64,000 nucleotides of DNA from Clostridiales bacterium (GTDB lineage: Bacteria; Bacillota; Clostridia; Oscillospirales; Acutalibacteraceae). The notes beneath the pieces were generated by a model, which worked only from the letters and a program-made list of their open reading frames with translations, was not told the DNA's origin and ran no database searches. A program made the translations under genes and the position numbers. The stretch covers positions 53,633 to 117,632 of the forward strand of contig JAAWQC010000002.1 of assembly GCA_022800315.1 (NCBI GenBank), given 5' to 3'. This document shows positions 47,652 to 56,368 of this stretch, in pieces (the first letter of the stretch is position 1; each line of letters begins with the position of its first letter).

Positions 47652-48200
47652 TTATTTCAGCTGCAGCGGCAGGCCGCAGGACATCAGATAAACTTCATCG
47701 CAAAACCCTGCCAGATACTGATTGAGCCGTCCCATAATATCGGCAAAAATACGACCGAGCCGATAGGGCGCAACCAGGCCGCTTCCGCATTCGTTCGTCA
47801 CCAGTACAGCCGTGTGCTGCCGCCGCCTCAGCTCCTCCAGAAAGCGACCGAACTGCCGGCGGATATCCTGTTCAACCGACTCCGCTCTCTCCATAGAAAT
47901 ATGATCGTAATCGCTCTCCGCATCCAGCATCAGATTGGTGACCATATTGGAAACACAGTCCAGCAAAACATCGCGATCGGGATGCCGCTGCAGCAATCTA
48001 TCCAAGTCACGATATTGTTCGGCGGTAATCCATTTCGCCGGGCGGGAGGCGCGGTGGACAGCGATACGCCGTTCCATTTCCTCGTCAAAGCAGCGGGCCG
48101 TGGCAATATAGAGAACATCGGCGCTTCCCGCCAGCAGCTGTTCGGCCTGCCGGCTTTTTCCGCTGCGGATACCACCGGTTATTAAAATCAGGCGGGACAT
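47652..48200 (-). CDS. cobU: Adenosylcobinamide kinase / adenosylcobinamide-phosphate guanylyltransferase
   Basis: A 182-residue CobU. P-loop ITGGIRSGKSRQAEQ, then VLYIATARCFDEEMERRIAVHRASRP, LLDCVSNMVTN and VTNECGSGLVAPYRLGR. It phosphorylates adenosylcobinamide and attaches GMP in the nucleotide-loop steps of B12 salvage. Start ATG 48200 with GGGAGG. No other cobalamin gene is in the window; it heads the MoxR operon. Confidence 0.93.
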   Translation of the reverse strand: MSRLILITGGIRSGKSRQAEQLLAGSADVLYIATARCFDEEMERRIAVHRASRPAKWITAEQYRDLDRLLQRHPDRDVLLDCVSNMVTNLMLDAESDYDHISMERAESVEQDIRRQFGRFLEELRRRQHTAVLVTNECGSGLVAPYRLGRIFADIMGRLNQYLAGFCDEVYLMSCGLPLQLK

Positions 48201-48246
48201 AGTAGCCTCCCAAACAAACGAAAAGTAATAGCATAACACTCACAAT

Positions 48247-48275
48247 AGTATACATAATCCCGGTGGATATGTCCA
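48247..48275 (-). promoter_or_regulatory. Promoter of the cobU-MoxR-DUF58-transglutaminase operon
   Basis: On the minus strand TGGACA (48270-48275), 17 bases, TATACT (48247-48252), about 45 bases before cobU. Confidence 0.65.
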
Positions 48276-48362
48276 GACGAATCCTTTCACTTGCGATAAT
48301 TTTCTCATGAATACGACAGCTTCATCGTATCACATTTTCTCGACTATAATATCCTTCTGTGA

Positions 48363-48368
48363 TATAAT
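48363..48368 (+). promoter_or_regulatory. Possible -10 of the DUF2461 gene
   Basis: TATAAT with only a weak TCGACT 17 bases upstream; a second TATAAT lies at 48345. The 48201-48478 gap is AT-rich and holds these and the cobU promoter only. Confidence 0.35.
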
Positions 48369-48478
48369 ATACGGGTAACCAATCAGATTTCATCAGCAGA
48401 GGACTGGCCCCCAGTGAAGATTTGCTGAATTCTTTCTTGAAAATATATCAAAAGATAAACTAATGAGGAGGCGGTTAT

Positions 48479-49180
48479 GTGCCCGCTTATCCGGGGATAC
48501 ATCCCGATGCCCTGTGGCTGCTGTCGGAAAACCGGTTTCACGACAGCAAAGAATTTTATGAGGAGCATAAGCGGGAAATCCGCAGTCGTGTGCTGGACCC
48601 GCTGCGTGCACTGGTGGAGGACCTGTCCCCTACCGTGCTGAAAATTGATCCTCATATCGTGGTCGATCCCGGGCGCAACGGCTGTGTCAGCCGTATCCGC
48701 CGGGACAATCGCTATTCCCGCGATAAATCCCTCTACCGCGAAAATGTCTGGGTAGCCTTTATGCGGGACAAAAAGGCCTGGGACTGCATTCCGGGTTTTT
48801 TCGCCGATTTTTCCTTAAAAGAGAGTACTTACGGTATGGGATTTTACGCTTCGACCCCTGCGCTGATGCAGATGCTGCGCCGAATGATGGACGAGAACGC
48901 CGCGCCTTTCCTCAAAGCCGCCAAAAAAGCGCTGGCGGCGGGTTTTTCCATCAGCGGTGAGCGGTACGCACGGCGGAAAAAGGAAGGACTTCCCCCCCTG
49001 CTGGATGAGCTGTATAATCGAAAAAATATCGATTTTACCCGAACGGAGAACGATCCGGCTTTTTTCGGCAGTACGGATCTTCCTGCCGTGTTGACCGCCG
49101 GTTTTCAAGCGCTGGCCCCCTTTTATCGTCTGCTGACCGAAGCGGCGGAACGGGAGCTGGAGGAACGGGGCAAGGAATAG
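48479..49180 (+). CDS. DUF2461 (TIGR02453-type) protein
   Basis: A 233-residue protein of the DUF2461 family: LLSENRFHDSKEFYEEHKREI near the start, then RIRRDNRYSRDKSLYRENVWVAFMR, GMGFYASTPALMQMLR and the closing PFYRLLTEA. GTG start at 48479, six bases from GGAGG. The function is unknown. It lies 18 bases before a WYL regulator and is probably co-transcribed with it and the hydrolase beyond. Confidence 0.9.
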   Translation: MPAYPGIHPDALWLLSENRFHDSKEFYEEHKREIRSRVLDPLRALVEDLSPTVLKIDPHIVVDPGRNGCVSRIRRDNRYSRDKSLYRENVWVAFMRDKKAWDCIPGFFADFSLKESTYGMGFYASTPALMQMLRRMMDENAAPFLKAAKKALAAGFSISGERYARRKKEGLPPLLDELYNRKNIDFTRTENDPAFFGSTDLPAVLTAGFQALAPFYRLLTEAAERELEERGKE

Positions 49181-49198
49181 CGGCGGGAGGAAGGCATT

Positions 49199-50146
49199 TT
49201 GAAAATCAACCGGCTTATCGAAATCACCACCCTTCTGCTCAATCATCAAATGGTGACCGCTGGGGAACTGGCGGAGCGGTTCGGTGTTTCTACCCGGACC
49301 ATCTACCGCGATATTGACGACCTGTCCGCGGCGGGAATACCAGTTTGCTCCACCCAGGGGGCCGGCGGCGGCATCTCGATTATGGAGCATTACGCTCTCA
49401 ATCGCACGGCGCTGGATGAAAGCGATCGGAAAAGCCTGCTGCTGGCGATGCAGACGTTGCGTTCTACCCGCTATCCGGATGCCGATAAAGTGATGGCGAA
49501 GCTGGGAAGCCTTTTTCAGGTGGAGGACGACGACTGGATCACCGCTGATTTTACCACCTGGGGCAGCGATCCCGACAGCGATCACCGATTTACCGACATC
49601 CGGCGGGCTATCCTGCAGCGCCTCGTGATCGAAATCGATTATATCAGCGCCGACAACCGCAAAACCACCCGTCAAGTGGAGCCGCTTCAGTTGGTCTTTA
49701 AAGACCGCGCCTGGTACCTGCGGGCATACTGCCGGGCAAGGCGGGCGGAGCGCCTGTTCCGTCTGTCCCGCATACGGAAGGCGGCGGTGACCGATCAGGT
49801 TTTTGACCGCCGCAGTCGTTTGTTGCAACGGGAAAAAGAAAACCGGGTTCCCTCCTCCCCTCCCCTGGTTCATCTGGTGCTTCGGTTTACGGAGCGTGCG
49901 CTGTTCCGTCTCTGTGACGATTATGACAGTGACCAGATCCGTTCCAACGGGGACGGCAGCTACACGCTGGAGATGGAGTATCCCATGGGGGACTGGGTGA
50001 CGGGGTATCTGCTGAGCTTCGGCCCTGACGTCTGGGTGGAATCCCCCGCCTGGATGCAGCGGATTCTTATGGAAAAAAGCCGGCAGGTCTGGGAATCCTA
50101 TCGGCCCTGCCCCCTATTGTGCGAGGAGGAATCGAATCGTGAATAA
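49199..50146 (+). CDS. HTH/WYL-domain transcriptional regulator
   Basis: A 315-residue YafY-like regulator. TTG start after GGGAGGAAGG. The N-terminal winged helix MVTAGELAERFGVSTRTIYRDIDDL binds DNA. The WYL domain centres on LQLVFKDRAWYLRAYCRARRAERLFRLSRI, and a C-terminal WCX part follows. Such proteins sense nucleotides or small ligands. Overlaps the next gene by 8 bases, so a joint role with the hydrolase is possible. Confidence 0.93.
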   Translation: MKINRLIEITTLLLNHQMVTAGELAERFGVSTRTIYRDIDDLSAAGIPVCSTQGAGGGISIMEHYALNRTALDESDRKSLLLAMQTLRSTRYPDADKVMAKLGSLFQVEDDDWITADFTTWGSDPDSDHRFTDIRRAILQRLVIEIDYISADNRKTTRQVEPLQLVFKDRAWYLRAYCRARRAERLFRLSRIRKAAVTDQVFDRRSRLLQREKENRVPSSPPLVHLVLRFTERALFRLCDDYDSDQIRSNGDGSYTLEMEYPMGDWVTGYLLSFGPDVWVESPAWMQRILMEKSRQVWESYRPCPLLCEEESNRE

Positions 50147-51068
50147 TCGTCGGGAATTATCTTATCCGAGCAGTGATGGAATCCATACGCTGTACGCCAC
50201 CGTCTGGTTGCCGCCGGAGGGAGATATCCGCGCAATTGTGCAGATATGCCACGGAATGGTGGAGCACATGCAACGGTATGAATGGCTGGCGGGCGAGCTG
50301 ACCTCCCGCGGCTTCCTGGTATGCGGAGACGATCATCTGGGACACGGCCGTTCCGCCGAAAAGAAAGAGGACCTGGGATACTTCGGCGAAAAGGACGGCT
50401 GGCGCCATCTTATCGAAGACGAGGACGGACTGCGCCGGATCATGGAAAAAGAGTACCCCCACCTGCCCTACTTTCTGCTGGGGCACAGTATGGGGTCTTT
50501 TATCACCCGTAACTATATCACCCTTCATGGGCAGGGGCTGGCAGGGTATCTTTGCTGCGGTACCGGCGGCCGCAACAACCTGATCGGTTTCGCCCTGCTG
50601 CTGAGCAACCTGATGGTGGGCCTGGGCCGCGGCAGAAAAAAAGGGGTCCTGCTCAACAAGCTGGCTTTCCGCGATTACAACAGCCGGTACGGCGAAGTAG
50701 TCACAGGAAACGAATGGCTGTCGCGGGACGACACCAATTACCGTCCTTTTGCCAAGGATCCAAAATGCCATTTTCTCTTCACCAACGCGGGCTTCCGCGA
50801 CCTGTTCACCCTCCTGCATAAAGTGAGCGGCCGGCAATGGAGCGACCGGGTGCCCAAGGAACTGCCCCTGATCGTGCTGTCGGGCGATATGGACCCGGTG
50901 GGCGGATTCGGCAAGGGGGTGCGTCAGGTGTACGACTGGCTGAAGGCATCGGGCATGAAGGACTTGACCCTCAAGCTGTACCCCGGCGCCCGTCATGAGC
51001 TTCACAACGAGAGCAACCGGGACGAATTCGTCGGCGACATCACCGCCTGGATGGAAAAGCGGATGTGA
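50139..51068 (+). CDS. Alpha/beta hydrolase, monoacylglycerol-lipase-like
   Basis: A 309-residue cytosolic serine hydrolase. Oxyanion region ICHGMVEHMQRY, LVCGDDHLGHGRS, nucleophile elbow LLGHSMGSF, acid residue in LSGDMDPVGG and His in GARHELHNE. The HGMxEHxxRY signature is that of lysophospholipase/monoacylglycerol lipase proteins. GTG start at 50139 with GAGGAGGA 8 bases upstream, overlapping the WYL gene. Confidence 0.93.
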   Translation: MNNRRELSYPSSDGIHTLYATVWLPPEGDIRAIVQICHGMVEHMQRYEWLAGELTSRGFLVCGDDHLGHGRSAEKKEDLGYFGEKDGWRHLIEDEDGLRRIMEKEYPHLPYFLLGHSMGSFITRNYITLHGQGLAGYLCCGTGGRNNLIGFALLLSNLMVGLGRGRKKGVLLNKLAFRDYNSRYGEVVTGNEWLSRDDTNYRPFAKDPKCHFLFTNAGFRDLFTLLHKVSGRQWSDRVPKELPLIVLSGDMDPVGGFGKGVRQVYDWLKASGMKDLTLKLYPGARHELHNESNRDEFVGDITAWMEKRM

Positions 51069-51102
51069 AAAGACCGGAGGTCTAACGGCCTCCGGTCTTT
51101 TC
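51067..51102. terminator. Bidirectional terminator
   Basis: GAAAAGACCGGAGG pairs with CCTCCGGTCTTTTC, with A and T flanks usable in both directions, between the hydrolase (+) and the ATP-grasp gene (-). Confidence 0.9.
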
Positions 51103-51993
51103 ACGCTCCAGCACATATTCCAGTATTTTATCCGCCACATCCACGCCGGTGCAGGCGGTGATCTCTTCCATAAAGGCGTTGGAGTTGACCTCGCAGATCA
51201 GGGGGCCGCGCTCCCGGTCGTGGAGAAAATCGACGGCACCGAAGTCAAGGCCCAGCAGGCGGCAGCAGGCAACGGCTATGGATAATTCTCTGTCGGAAGG
51301 CCGGTAGGCCTCCCCCCGACCTCCCCCGCCGATGTTGGCGCGAAAGTCGGTGTCCGAACGACGCTTCATTGCCGCCGCGCAGTGTCCGCCCACCATATAC
51401 AGGCGATAGTCCTCGCCGGCGGCGGTGGACACAAATTCCTGCACGAGAAACGGGCGGGCGTCCATTGTACGGCACAGGGCGCGCAGCTCCTCGCCGCTGC
51501 TGACCAGTGTCACCTGGCCACCAAAGGAGCCATAACATTCCTTGACCACCATGGGATAAGAAAAGGCCGCCTCCGCTTGGCGGCAGAAGCTCTCAATGCC
51601 GCCGTCGATGCTGCGGTAGGTCATGGGTGCCACCAGTGTGCGCGGCAGGGGCAGACCGTGGCCTGTCAGCGCCAGCTGGCAGGCCGCTTTATCGTCGCAG
51701 ACCTCAATGGCCGCCGCCGGATTGCAGACCCGGATACCGGCGGCTTCCAGACCGCGGGCGAGCCGGGTATCCTTGTCCCAGAACAGGGCGTAATCCCCCT
51801 GCCATCCTGCTACCCGCGCCTGGTCGTCCAGACAGACGGATAAAGCGGTATTGGGTAAGGGCCGCAGGACTTCCCCCCTCCTGTCGGCGGCCGCGATCAG
51901 GCGCCGCACCGGATCGGGTGGCGTGTCGGGGTTCCAGAATCCGTTGTAAACAATCGTTCCCACCATGTTGCTTCGCGGCCGTCCTTTACTCAT
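51082..51993 (-). CDS. RimK-type ATP-grasp ligase
   Basis: A 303-residue ATP-grasp protein: DDKAACQLALTGHGLPLPRT (grasp lid start), MVVKECYGSFGGQVTLV, FLVQEFVSTAAGEDYRLYMVGG, ANIGGGGRGEAY, LGLDFGAVDFL and EVNSNAFMEEI (metal ligands). It resembles RimK/LysX enzymes that add an amino acid to a carboxylate; the substrates are unknown. The start at 51993 overlaps the CDF stop (ATGA); MVGTIVYNG at 51966 is an alternative. The last few bases overlap the terminator. Confidence 0.88.
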   Translation of the reverse strand: MSKGRPRSNMVGTIVYNGFWNPDTPPDPVRRLIAAADRRGEVLRPLPNTALSVCLDDQARVAGWQGDYALFWDKDTRLARGLEAAGIRVCNPAAAIEVCDDKAACQLALTGHGLPLPRTLVAPMTYRSIDGGIESFCRQAEAAFSYPMVVKECYGSFGGQVTLVSSGEELRALCRTMDARPFLVQEFVSTAAGEDYRLYMVGGHCAAAMKRRSDTDFRANIGGGGRGEAYRPSDRELSIAVACCRLLGLDFGAVDFLHDRERGPLICEVNSNAFMEEITACTGVDVADKILEYVLEREKTGGR

Positions 51994-53162
51994 TCGTTGG
52001 GGGTAAAGCTGTGTTCCACCGTAGCGACAGTGAAGAGGGTTTCGTCCCGCTCCCATACCCGCCGCTGTATGTCACTGCACAGGTTCTGCGTCTCTTTAAA
52101 ATCATAGGGAATGACCACATCGAAAATGAGATTGGTGTGGGTCTCGCCGAACACCACGCGAAAATCATGGAGCGACAGGGTCGGATCGATATCCCGCAGC
52201 ACTTCCTCAACCAGGACATGGAGGTGCTGTACCCGTTCGTCCTCGGTATCCACCGGGTCCATATGGATGCAGGTCATCGCGTGAAATTTCTGCATTAGTT
52301 CCTTTTCCACCCGATCGATGAGGTCGTGGCTGCGCATCATATCCTCTCGGCAGGGAACCTCCGCGTGGAGGGATATCACCATGCGGCCCGGCCCATAGTT
52401 GTGTACCATCAGATCATGGACGCCCACGATCCCCTCGTTTTCCAGTACGGTCTTTTTGATATCCTCCACCATTTCCTTGTCGGGAGCCTGACCCAGCAGC
52501 GGCGATACTGCTTCTTTCACAATGCTGAAGCCCGACCAGATGACGAATAACGCCACCGCGACCCCGATATAACCGTCAATCTCAATTCCGCTGAACAGGA
52601 CAAACACCGATGACAGCAGCACCACACCGGTACAGATGACATCGTTACGGCTGTCCGCCGTAGCGGCTTTGAGTGTTTCGGAATCGATCAAAAGCCCTAT
52701 TTTCCGATAAAAAAGAGCCATCCATAGCTTGACGCCGATGGAGATCAGCAGGATAATAACCGTCAGAAAACTGAAGGAAGTCGGTGTGGGATGCAGAATT
52801 TTGTCAAAAGAGGAGGTCGCCAGTTCAAACCCCGCGGCCATGATCAGCGCTGCAACCCCCAGCGCTGCCAGATATTCCATACGGCCGTGGCCGAAGGGAT
52901 GCTCCCTGTCCGGCGGCAGAGAGGACAGCTTAAAGCCCACCAGCGTCACAATGGAGGAACCGGCGTCGGATAAATTGTTGAAGGCGTCTGCCACAACTGC
53001 CATACTGCCCGATAAAAAACCGGCCAACAGCTTAAGGATGAAAAGCAGCAGATTGGCGCACAAACCGGAAGCGCCCGCCAGCCGGCCGTAGGCATAACGG
53101 ATGGCTGGGTCGCGTACTTCCTCCGGTTTTTTGATAAAGAGACGGATCAGCAGGGCGGTCAT
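51990..53162 (-). CDS. Cation diffusion facilitator family transporter
   Basis: A 390-residue metal exporter. Six membrane helices in the first 215 residues, with the transport-site motif VVADAFNNLSDAGSS; an Asn in the first position, as here, is common in manganese-type CDFs. HPFGHGRMEYLA follows. The cytoplasmic C-terminal domain (from about 215) has the ferredoxin-like fold with VHDLMVHNYGPGRMVISLHAEVP. It is unusually extended, with a second His-containing segment. Start ATG 53162 after AAAGGAGGAG. Substrate probably Mn2+ or Zn2+/Fe2+. Confidence 0.93.
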   Translation of the reverse strand: MTALLIRLFIKKPEEVRDPAIRYAYGRLAGASGLCANLLLFILKLLAGFLSGSMAVVADAFNNLSDAGSSIVTLVGFKLSSLPPDREHPFGHGRMEYLAALGVAALIMAAGFELATSSFDKILHPTPTSFSFLTVIILLISIGVKLWMALFYRKIGLLIDSETLKAATADSRNDVICTGVVLLSSVFVLFSGIEIDGYIGVAVALFVIWSGFSIVKEAVSPLLGQAPDKEMVEDIKKTVLENEGIVGVHDLMVHNYGPGRMVISLHAEVPCREDMMRSHDLIDRVEKELMQKFHAMTCIHMDPVDTEDERVQHLHVLVEEVLRDIDPTLSLHDFRVVFGETHTNLIFDVVIPYDFKETQNLCSDIQRRVWERDETLFTVATVEHSFTPNE

Positions 53163-53175
53163 CGGTACTCCTCCT

Positions 53176-54018
53176 TTATTTTGAGCACAGCGGCCATTCT
53201 TTTTCGAGATACGCGGCGACTCCATCCTCGTCGTTGGAGGGCAGGACGATATCCGCCGCCTGAAGCGCGCCGGGAGCGCCGTTGCGGACCACGCAGGCCA
53301 CGTCGGCCTGCCGCAGCATGGGGAGATCGTTGAGATTGTCGCCGAAGGCGACCACACGGTCCGCTCCCACCCGGTCCTTTAAACGGAGCAGGCCGTTGTC
53401 CTTTCCCGCCCCGCTGCTGAAAATCTCCAGATAATAATTCCCTTGCAGATAGGTATCCTGATACAATACGCAATTTGTCTGCGGAAGGGCCTCTATCCCG
53501 TCCCGAATAGGCAGCAACCGCTCATAGGTGTCCTGCAGGGAAAAATAGACGGCTCCCCGGTTGAAGTCATAGGTTTCGCATGCGTGGAAATAGCCCGGGA
53601 AATGTTCGCTGCGTTCCTTGAGAAAAACGCGCTCCCCTTCCGATGTGGCCGACCGGTAGGCGATGTCCATCTCCCCCTTTTCAATCCGGTAAACAAAGGG
53701 GTACTTTCCCTGTGCGGCACAGATGTTTAATACCGCGCCCACTGTTTCCGACGGCATTTCACAGGTGTCGAGGATTTCCCGGCGGGCATAATCGTACAGC
53801 AGCACTCCGTTCATGAGAACCAGCGGAATGGTAAAGTGTATCTCATGCAGGGGTATCATAAAAATCCCCATCAGGCTGCGGGCCGAGGCGGCGGAAAACA
53901 GCATCCCCTCCCCGATCCTCTTATTGATTACGGAAGCTGTGTGAGCCGACAACGTTTTATCGGAGCGGAACAAAGTTCCGTCCAGATCGGTTATGTATAG
54001 TGTTTTTGTCTGTTCCAT
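53176..54018 (-). CDS. HAD-family (Cof-type) phosphatase
   Basis: A 280-residue hydrolase: motif I YITDLDGTLFRSDKTLS with the nucleophile Asp, a type IIB cap in the middle, GAGKDNGLLRLKDRVGADRVVAFGDNLNDLPMLRQADVACVV with the lysine and motif IV aspartates. Cof-type enzymes dephosphorylate sugar phosphates or FMN/PLP. ATG at 54018 with GGGGAGA upstream. It lies 13 bases before the CDF gene, in one operon with the ATP-grasp gene. Confidence 0.93.
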   Translation of the reverse strand: MEQTKTLYITDLDGTLFRSDKTLSAHTASVINKRIGEGMLFSAASARSLMGIFMIPLHEIHFTIPLVLMNGVLLYDYARREILDTCEMPSETVGAVLNICAAQGKYPFVYRIEKGEMDIAYRSATSEGERVFLKERSEHFPGYFHACETYDFNRGAVYFSLQDTYERLLPIRDGIEALPQTNCVLYQDTYLQGNYYLEIFSSGAGKDNGLLRLKDRVGADRVVAFGDNLNDLPMLRQADVACVVRNGAPGALQAADIVLPSNDEDGVAAYLEKEWPLCSK

Positions 54019-54044
54019 CAAGTCTCCCCAAAGATAGTGTTTTA

Positions 54045-54288
54045 TGGTATACTGTCCGCAGAGCGCCGTACCGGCGGTCTGCGGACTGAAAAAATCTCCT
54101 TTCGGGACGAAGTTTTTTAAAAAGGAAAGAAAGAAGGGCTCTGCCTTTCTTCGGCACAGGATTATATAGGAACCGGTGTAGGGTTATCATCAGCGAAAAG
54201 GAAGAATCCCGAAGGAATTCTTCAGCACCGATTCCCAACGATTTATCCTGTACCGGCAAGGAAAAGGAACCGGTGTATATGGTATACT
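54045..54288 (+). promoter_or_regulatory. Two extended -10 promoters and a strong hairpin before the TlyA gene
   Basis: TGGTATACT occurs at 54045-54053 and again at 54280-54288, each without a clear -35. Right after the first, GTCCGCAGA pairs with TCTGCGGAC around CGCC/GGCG (about 54054-54086). The segment 54090-54280 has further short inverted repeats, such as GAAGAAT/ATTCTTC, and two GGAACCGGTGTA copies. The gap 54019-54355 holds no gene. Confidence 0.45.
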
Positions 54289-54355
54289 ATTTGCGGACAT
54301 TTGTCCAGTGGATCCGCCCCGGTGAACAGGTGCACAGGAAAGGATTTGATACCCG

Positions 54356-55156
54356 ATGGAAACCATACGGCTGGACGAATTGACAGCGAGACAATTTTCG
54401 CTGACGCCAGAGGAAGCGACCGGTCTGATTATGGCGGGCCGCATCAGCATCAACGGCGTACCCATGGATAAACCCGGTACGCCGATCCCGTCTGACGCGG
54501 TGCTGATATTAAAAGAAAAAACAAAAAAATATGCCAGCCGTTCGGGCTATAAGCTGGAAAAAGCGCTGGAAGTATTTGAAATTAACGTCTCCGGCCTGAC
54601 TGTGTGCGATATCGGCGCCAGCAACGGCGGGTTTACCGACTGCCTGTTACAGCATGGGGCGGGCCATGTCTACGCAGTGGACGTGGCCTACGGCATTCTG
54701 GAATGGCGGCTGCGCACCGATGAACGGGTTACCCCGCTGGAAAGGACAAACGCCCGCAGCCTGACGTTGGAACAGCTGGGAACACGGTGCTCGCTGGTCA
54801 CAGCGGACGTCTCCTTTATCTCGCTTTCCAAAATATTTCCCGCTGTGGACCGGGTGCTGACGGCGGACGGTATCTGTATCTGCCTGATCAAACCCCAGTT
54901 TGAAGCGCCTCAAAAAGTGCTGGGGAAAAACGGGGTGCTGAAAGACCCGTCGATTCTGCCCGATCTGTTTCGTTCCCTGGCGGATGATGCGGAACAAAGC
55001 GCCCTCTATCTCAGCGGTATGGCCGTCTCCCCCATCCACGGTACCAACGGCGACACCGAATTTCTCGCCTGCTTCTGCCGGCAGCCTTCCCTGACCGAAG
55101 AGGAGCGGGACCGCTGCTTTGAGCAAGTCGCCGCATTTTATTCAAGCGAGAAATAA
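54356..55156 (+). CDS. tlyA: TlyA-family rRNA 2'-O-methyltransferase
   Basis: A 266-residue protein with an N-terminal S4 RNA-binding domain (IRLDELTARQFSLTPEEATGLIMAGRISING) and a C-terminal FtsJ-like methyltransferase. KYASRSGYKLEKAL carries the first catalytic Lys, and the SAM site is VCDIGASNGGFTDCLLQHGA. TADVSFISL (Asp) and LIKPQFEA (Lys) complete the K-D-K set. By family it methylates ribosomal RNA cytidines. In spore formers this gene often clusters with recN and dxs, which are not seen here. Confidence 0.93.
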   Translation: METIRLDELTARQFSLTPEEATGLIMAGRISINGVPMDKPGTPIPSDAVLILKEKTKKYASRSGYKLEKALEVFEINVSGLTVCDIGASNGGFTDCLLQHGAGHVYAVDVAYGILEWRLRTDERVTPLERTNARSLTLEQLGTRCSLVTADVSFISLSKIFPAVDRVLTADGICICLIKPQFEAPQKVLGKNGVLKDPSILPDLFRSLADDAEQSALYLSGMAVSPIHGTNGDTEFLACFCRQPSLTEEERDRCFEQVAAFYSSEK

Positions 55157-55217
55157 AGCAATATCTTCCATTGTTATTTGCATGGCAATTGCAGAAAATA
55201 ACAGCGGAGGTGATCGT

Positions 55218-55403
55218 ATGCCCAACAATCCGAATCAGAATTGTACAGACCTGAACGACCTGCTGCAGTCCAACCCTCAGGCGAAGGCCTATTTTCAGTC
55301 CCTGCCTGCTTACATTCAGGAGACGATGCACCAGAGCGGCGCCACACTGCAATGTGAGAGCGACCTGCGCAGCTGTGCGGAAAATATGATGAAAAAGCAG
55401 TAA
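55218..55403 (+). CDS. Small conserved-type protein of unknown function
   Basis: 61 residues, starting MPNNPNQNCTDLNDLL with a near-perfect GGAGGTGAT ribosome site. The middle has a helical FQSLPAYIQETMHQSG motif that I have an impression of seeing in other small clostridial proteins, and the end is MKKQ. It has three cysteines. Not recognised. It lies 61 bases after the TlyA gene, before a strong terminator. Confidence 0.75.
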   Translation: MPNNPNQNCTDLNDLLQSNPQAKAYFQSLPAYIQETMHQSGATLQCESDLRSCAENMMKKQ

Positions 55404-55447
55404 TCTAGCCGATACCGCTGTCGATGCGGCGTATTTCCCGTTTTTAT

Positions 55448-55486
55448 GTAAGAGAACCGGTGTTTATAGAACACCGGTTCTCTTAC
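55448..55486 (+). terminator. Terminator of the tlyA operon
   Basis: GTAAGAGAACCGGTGTT pairs perfectly (17 bases) with AACACCGGTTCTCTTAC around five bases, followed by TTTA. Confidence 0.85.
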
Positions 55487-55498
55487 TTTAATGACAAG

Positions 55499-55530
55499 AA
55501 AACAAGCCGCCCTGTGGGGCGGCTTGTTTT
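55499..55530. terminator. Second, bidirectional terminator
   Basis: AAAACAAGCCGCCC pairs with GGGCGGCTTGTTTT around TGTG. It directly follows the stop of the cysteine-rich gene (-). Confidence 0.88.
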
Positions 55531-55540
55531 GCGTGATGGG

Positions 55541-56362
55541 TTATTCGTCGCAGCCGCATCCGCAGCCGCATCCTTTGCTGTCGTCCTGGGGCGGGAAGAA
55601 CTCGTCAACCGGGAAGCACATCTTGCGGAAGAGATCGCAGGGATTATCGGTAGCCGGGCAGCTACAGTCCTTGCTGGGCATGCAGTAGTCGTATACCGGC
55701 ACCAGCATCTGGACATTCCGGATGAGCTGGACGATGGTAAAGATACCGATGGTGACATACACGATTTTGCCGTCGCTGTCGTCGCAGAAATTGCCGCCGT
55801 ACCGGCTGCAGATACAGCCGGGGATATTGCAGCAGCATCCGCAGTCACAGCCACACTTGCAGCAGTCGCAGGCTTCGCACAGGCGGGCTGCCAGCACGAT
55901 GGGCTCGGCGACCTGTACGCTGCAGCGGGGCAGATTGCGGGTCGGGTTCTCCTGGATATCACACTGGTTGTCGCGGTACTCGCTGTTGAAGACCTTGACA
56001 CTGCCTTCGCTGCCGTAAAGGATAACCTTCTTTTGGAACACGCTGACCCCGTACACGGTGGTGCAGGGCATGGCGTGACCCGAATAAACGTCCAGCTGGA
56101 TTTCGAAATAGAAGGTCAGGTCGCAGGCGTAATACCCGCGGTTGAAGGGCAGGGCCTCCACGTCGATGTATGTTGTGATGACTTCCACATTCCTTGCCCG
56201 TACACTGACTGCGTGGTTGATCACCATCTGGTCCCGCTCGGTGAAATACACCCGCAGGTCCTCGAGGCAATCCTTGTCGCTGCAGGAATCATACACTCTT
56301 CCTGCGTCGATGCATACGGCTTCCTTACAGCCTCCGTCGTTCAGGAACTTGTTATCAGGCAT
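55541..56362 (-). CDS. Cysteine-rich protein of unknown function, possibly spore-associated
   Basis: A 273-residue protein with about 30 cysteines, over 10 percent. The N-terminal 140 residues look folded (CIDAGRVYDSCSDKDCLEDLRVYF, then VEALPFNRGYYACDLTFYFEIQ and QKKVILYGSEGSVKVF). Residues about 155-190 are a dense Cys cluster (CEACDCCKCGCDCGCCC), and the tail ends in four Gly-Cys repeats. Proteins with this opening seem common in gut Clostridia as hypotheticals. The cysteine content and a sporulation-like promoter suggest a spore coat or crust part or a metal binder, but nothing proves it. Confidence 0.78.
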   Translation of the reverse strand: MPDNKFLNDGGCKEAVCIDAGRVYDSCSDKDCLEDLRVYFTERDQMVINHAVSVRARNVEVITTYIDVEALPFNRGYYACDLTFYFEIQLDVYSGHAMPCTTVYGVSVFQKKVILYGSEGSVKVFNSEYRDNQCDIQENPTRNLPRCSVQVAEPIVLAARLCEACDCCKCGCDCGCCCNIPGCICSRYGGNFCDDSDGKIVYVTIGIFTIVQLIRNVQMLVPVYDYCMPSKDCSCPATDNPCDLFRKMCFPVDEFFPPQDDSKGCGCGCGCDE

Positions 56363-56368
56363 ACGTTA

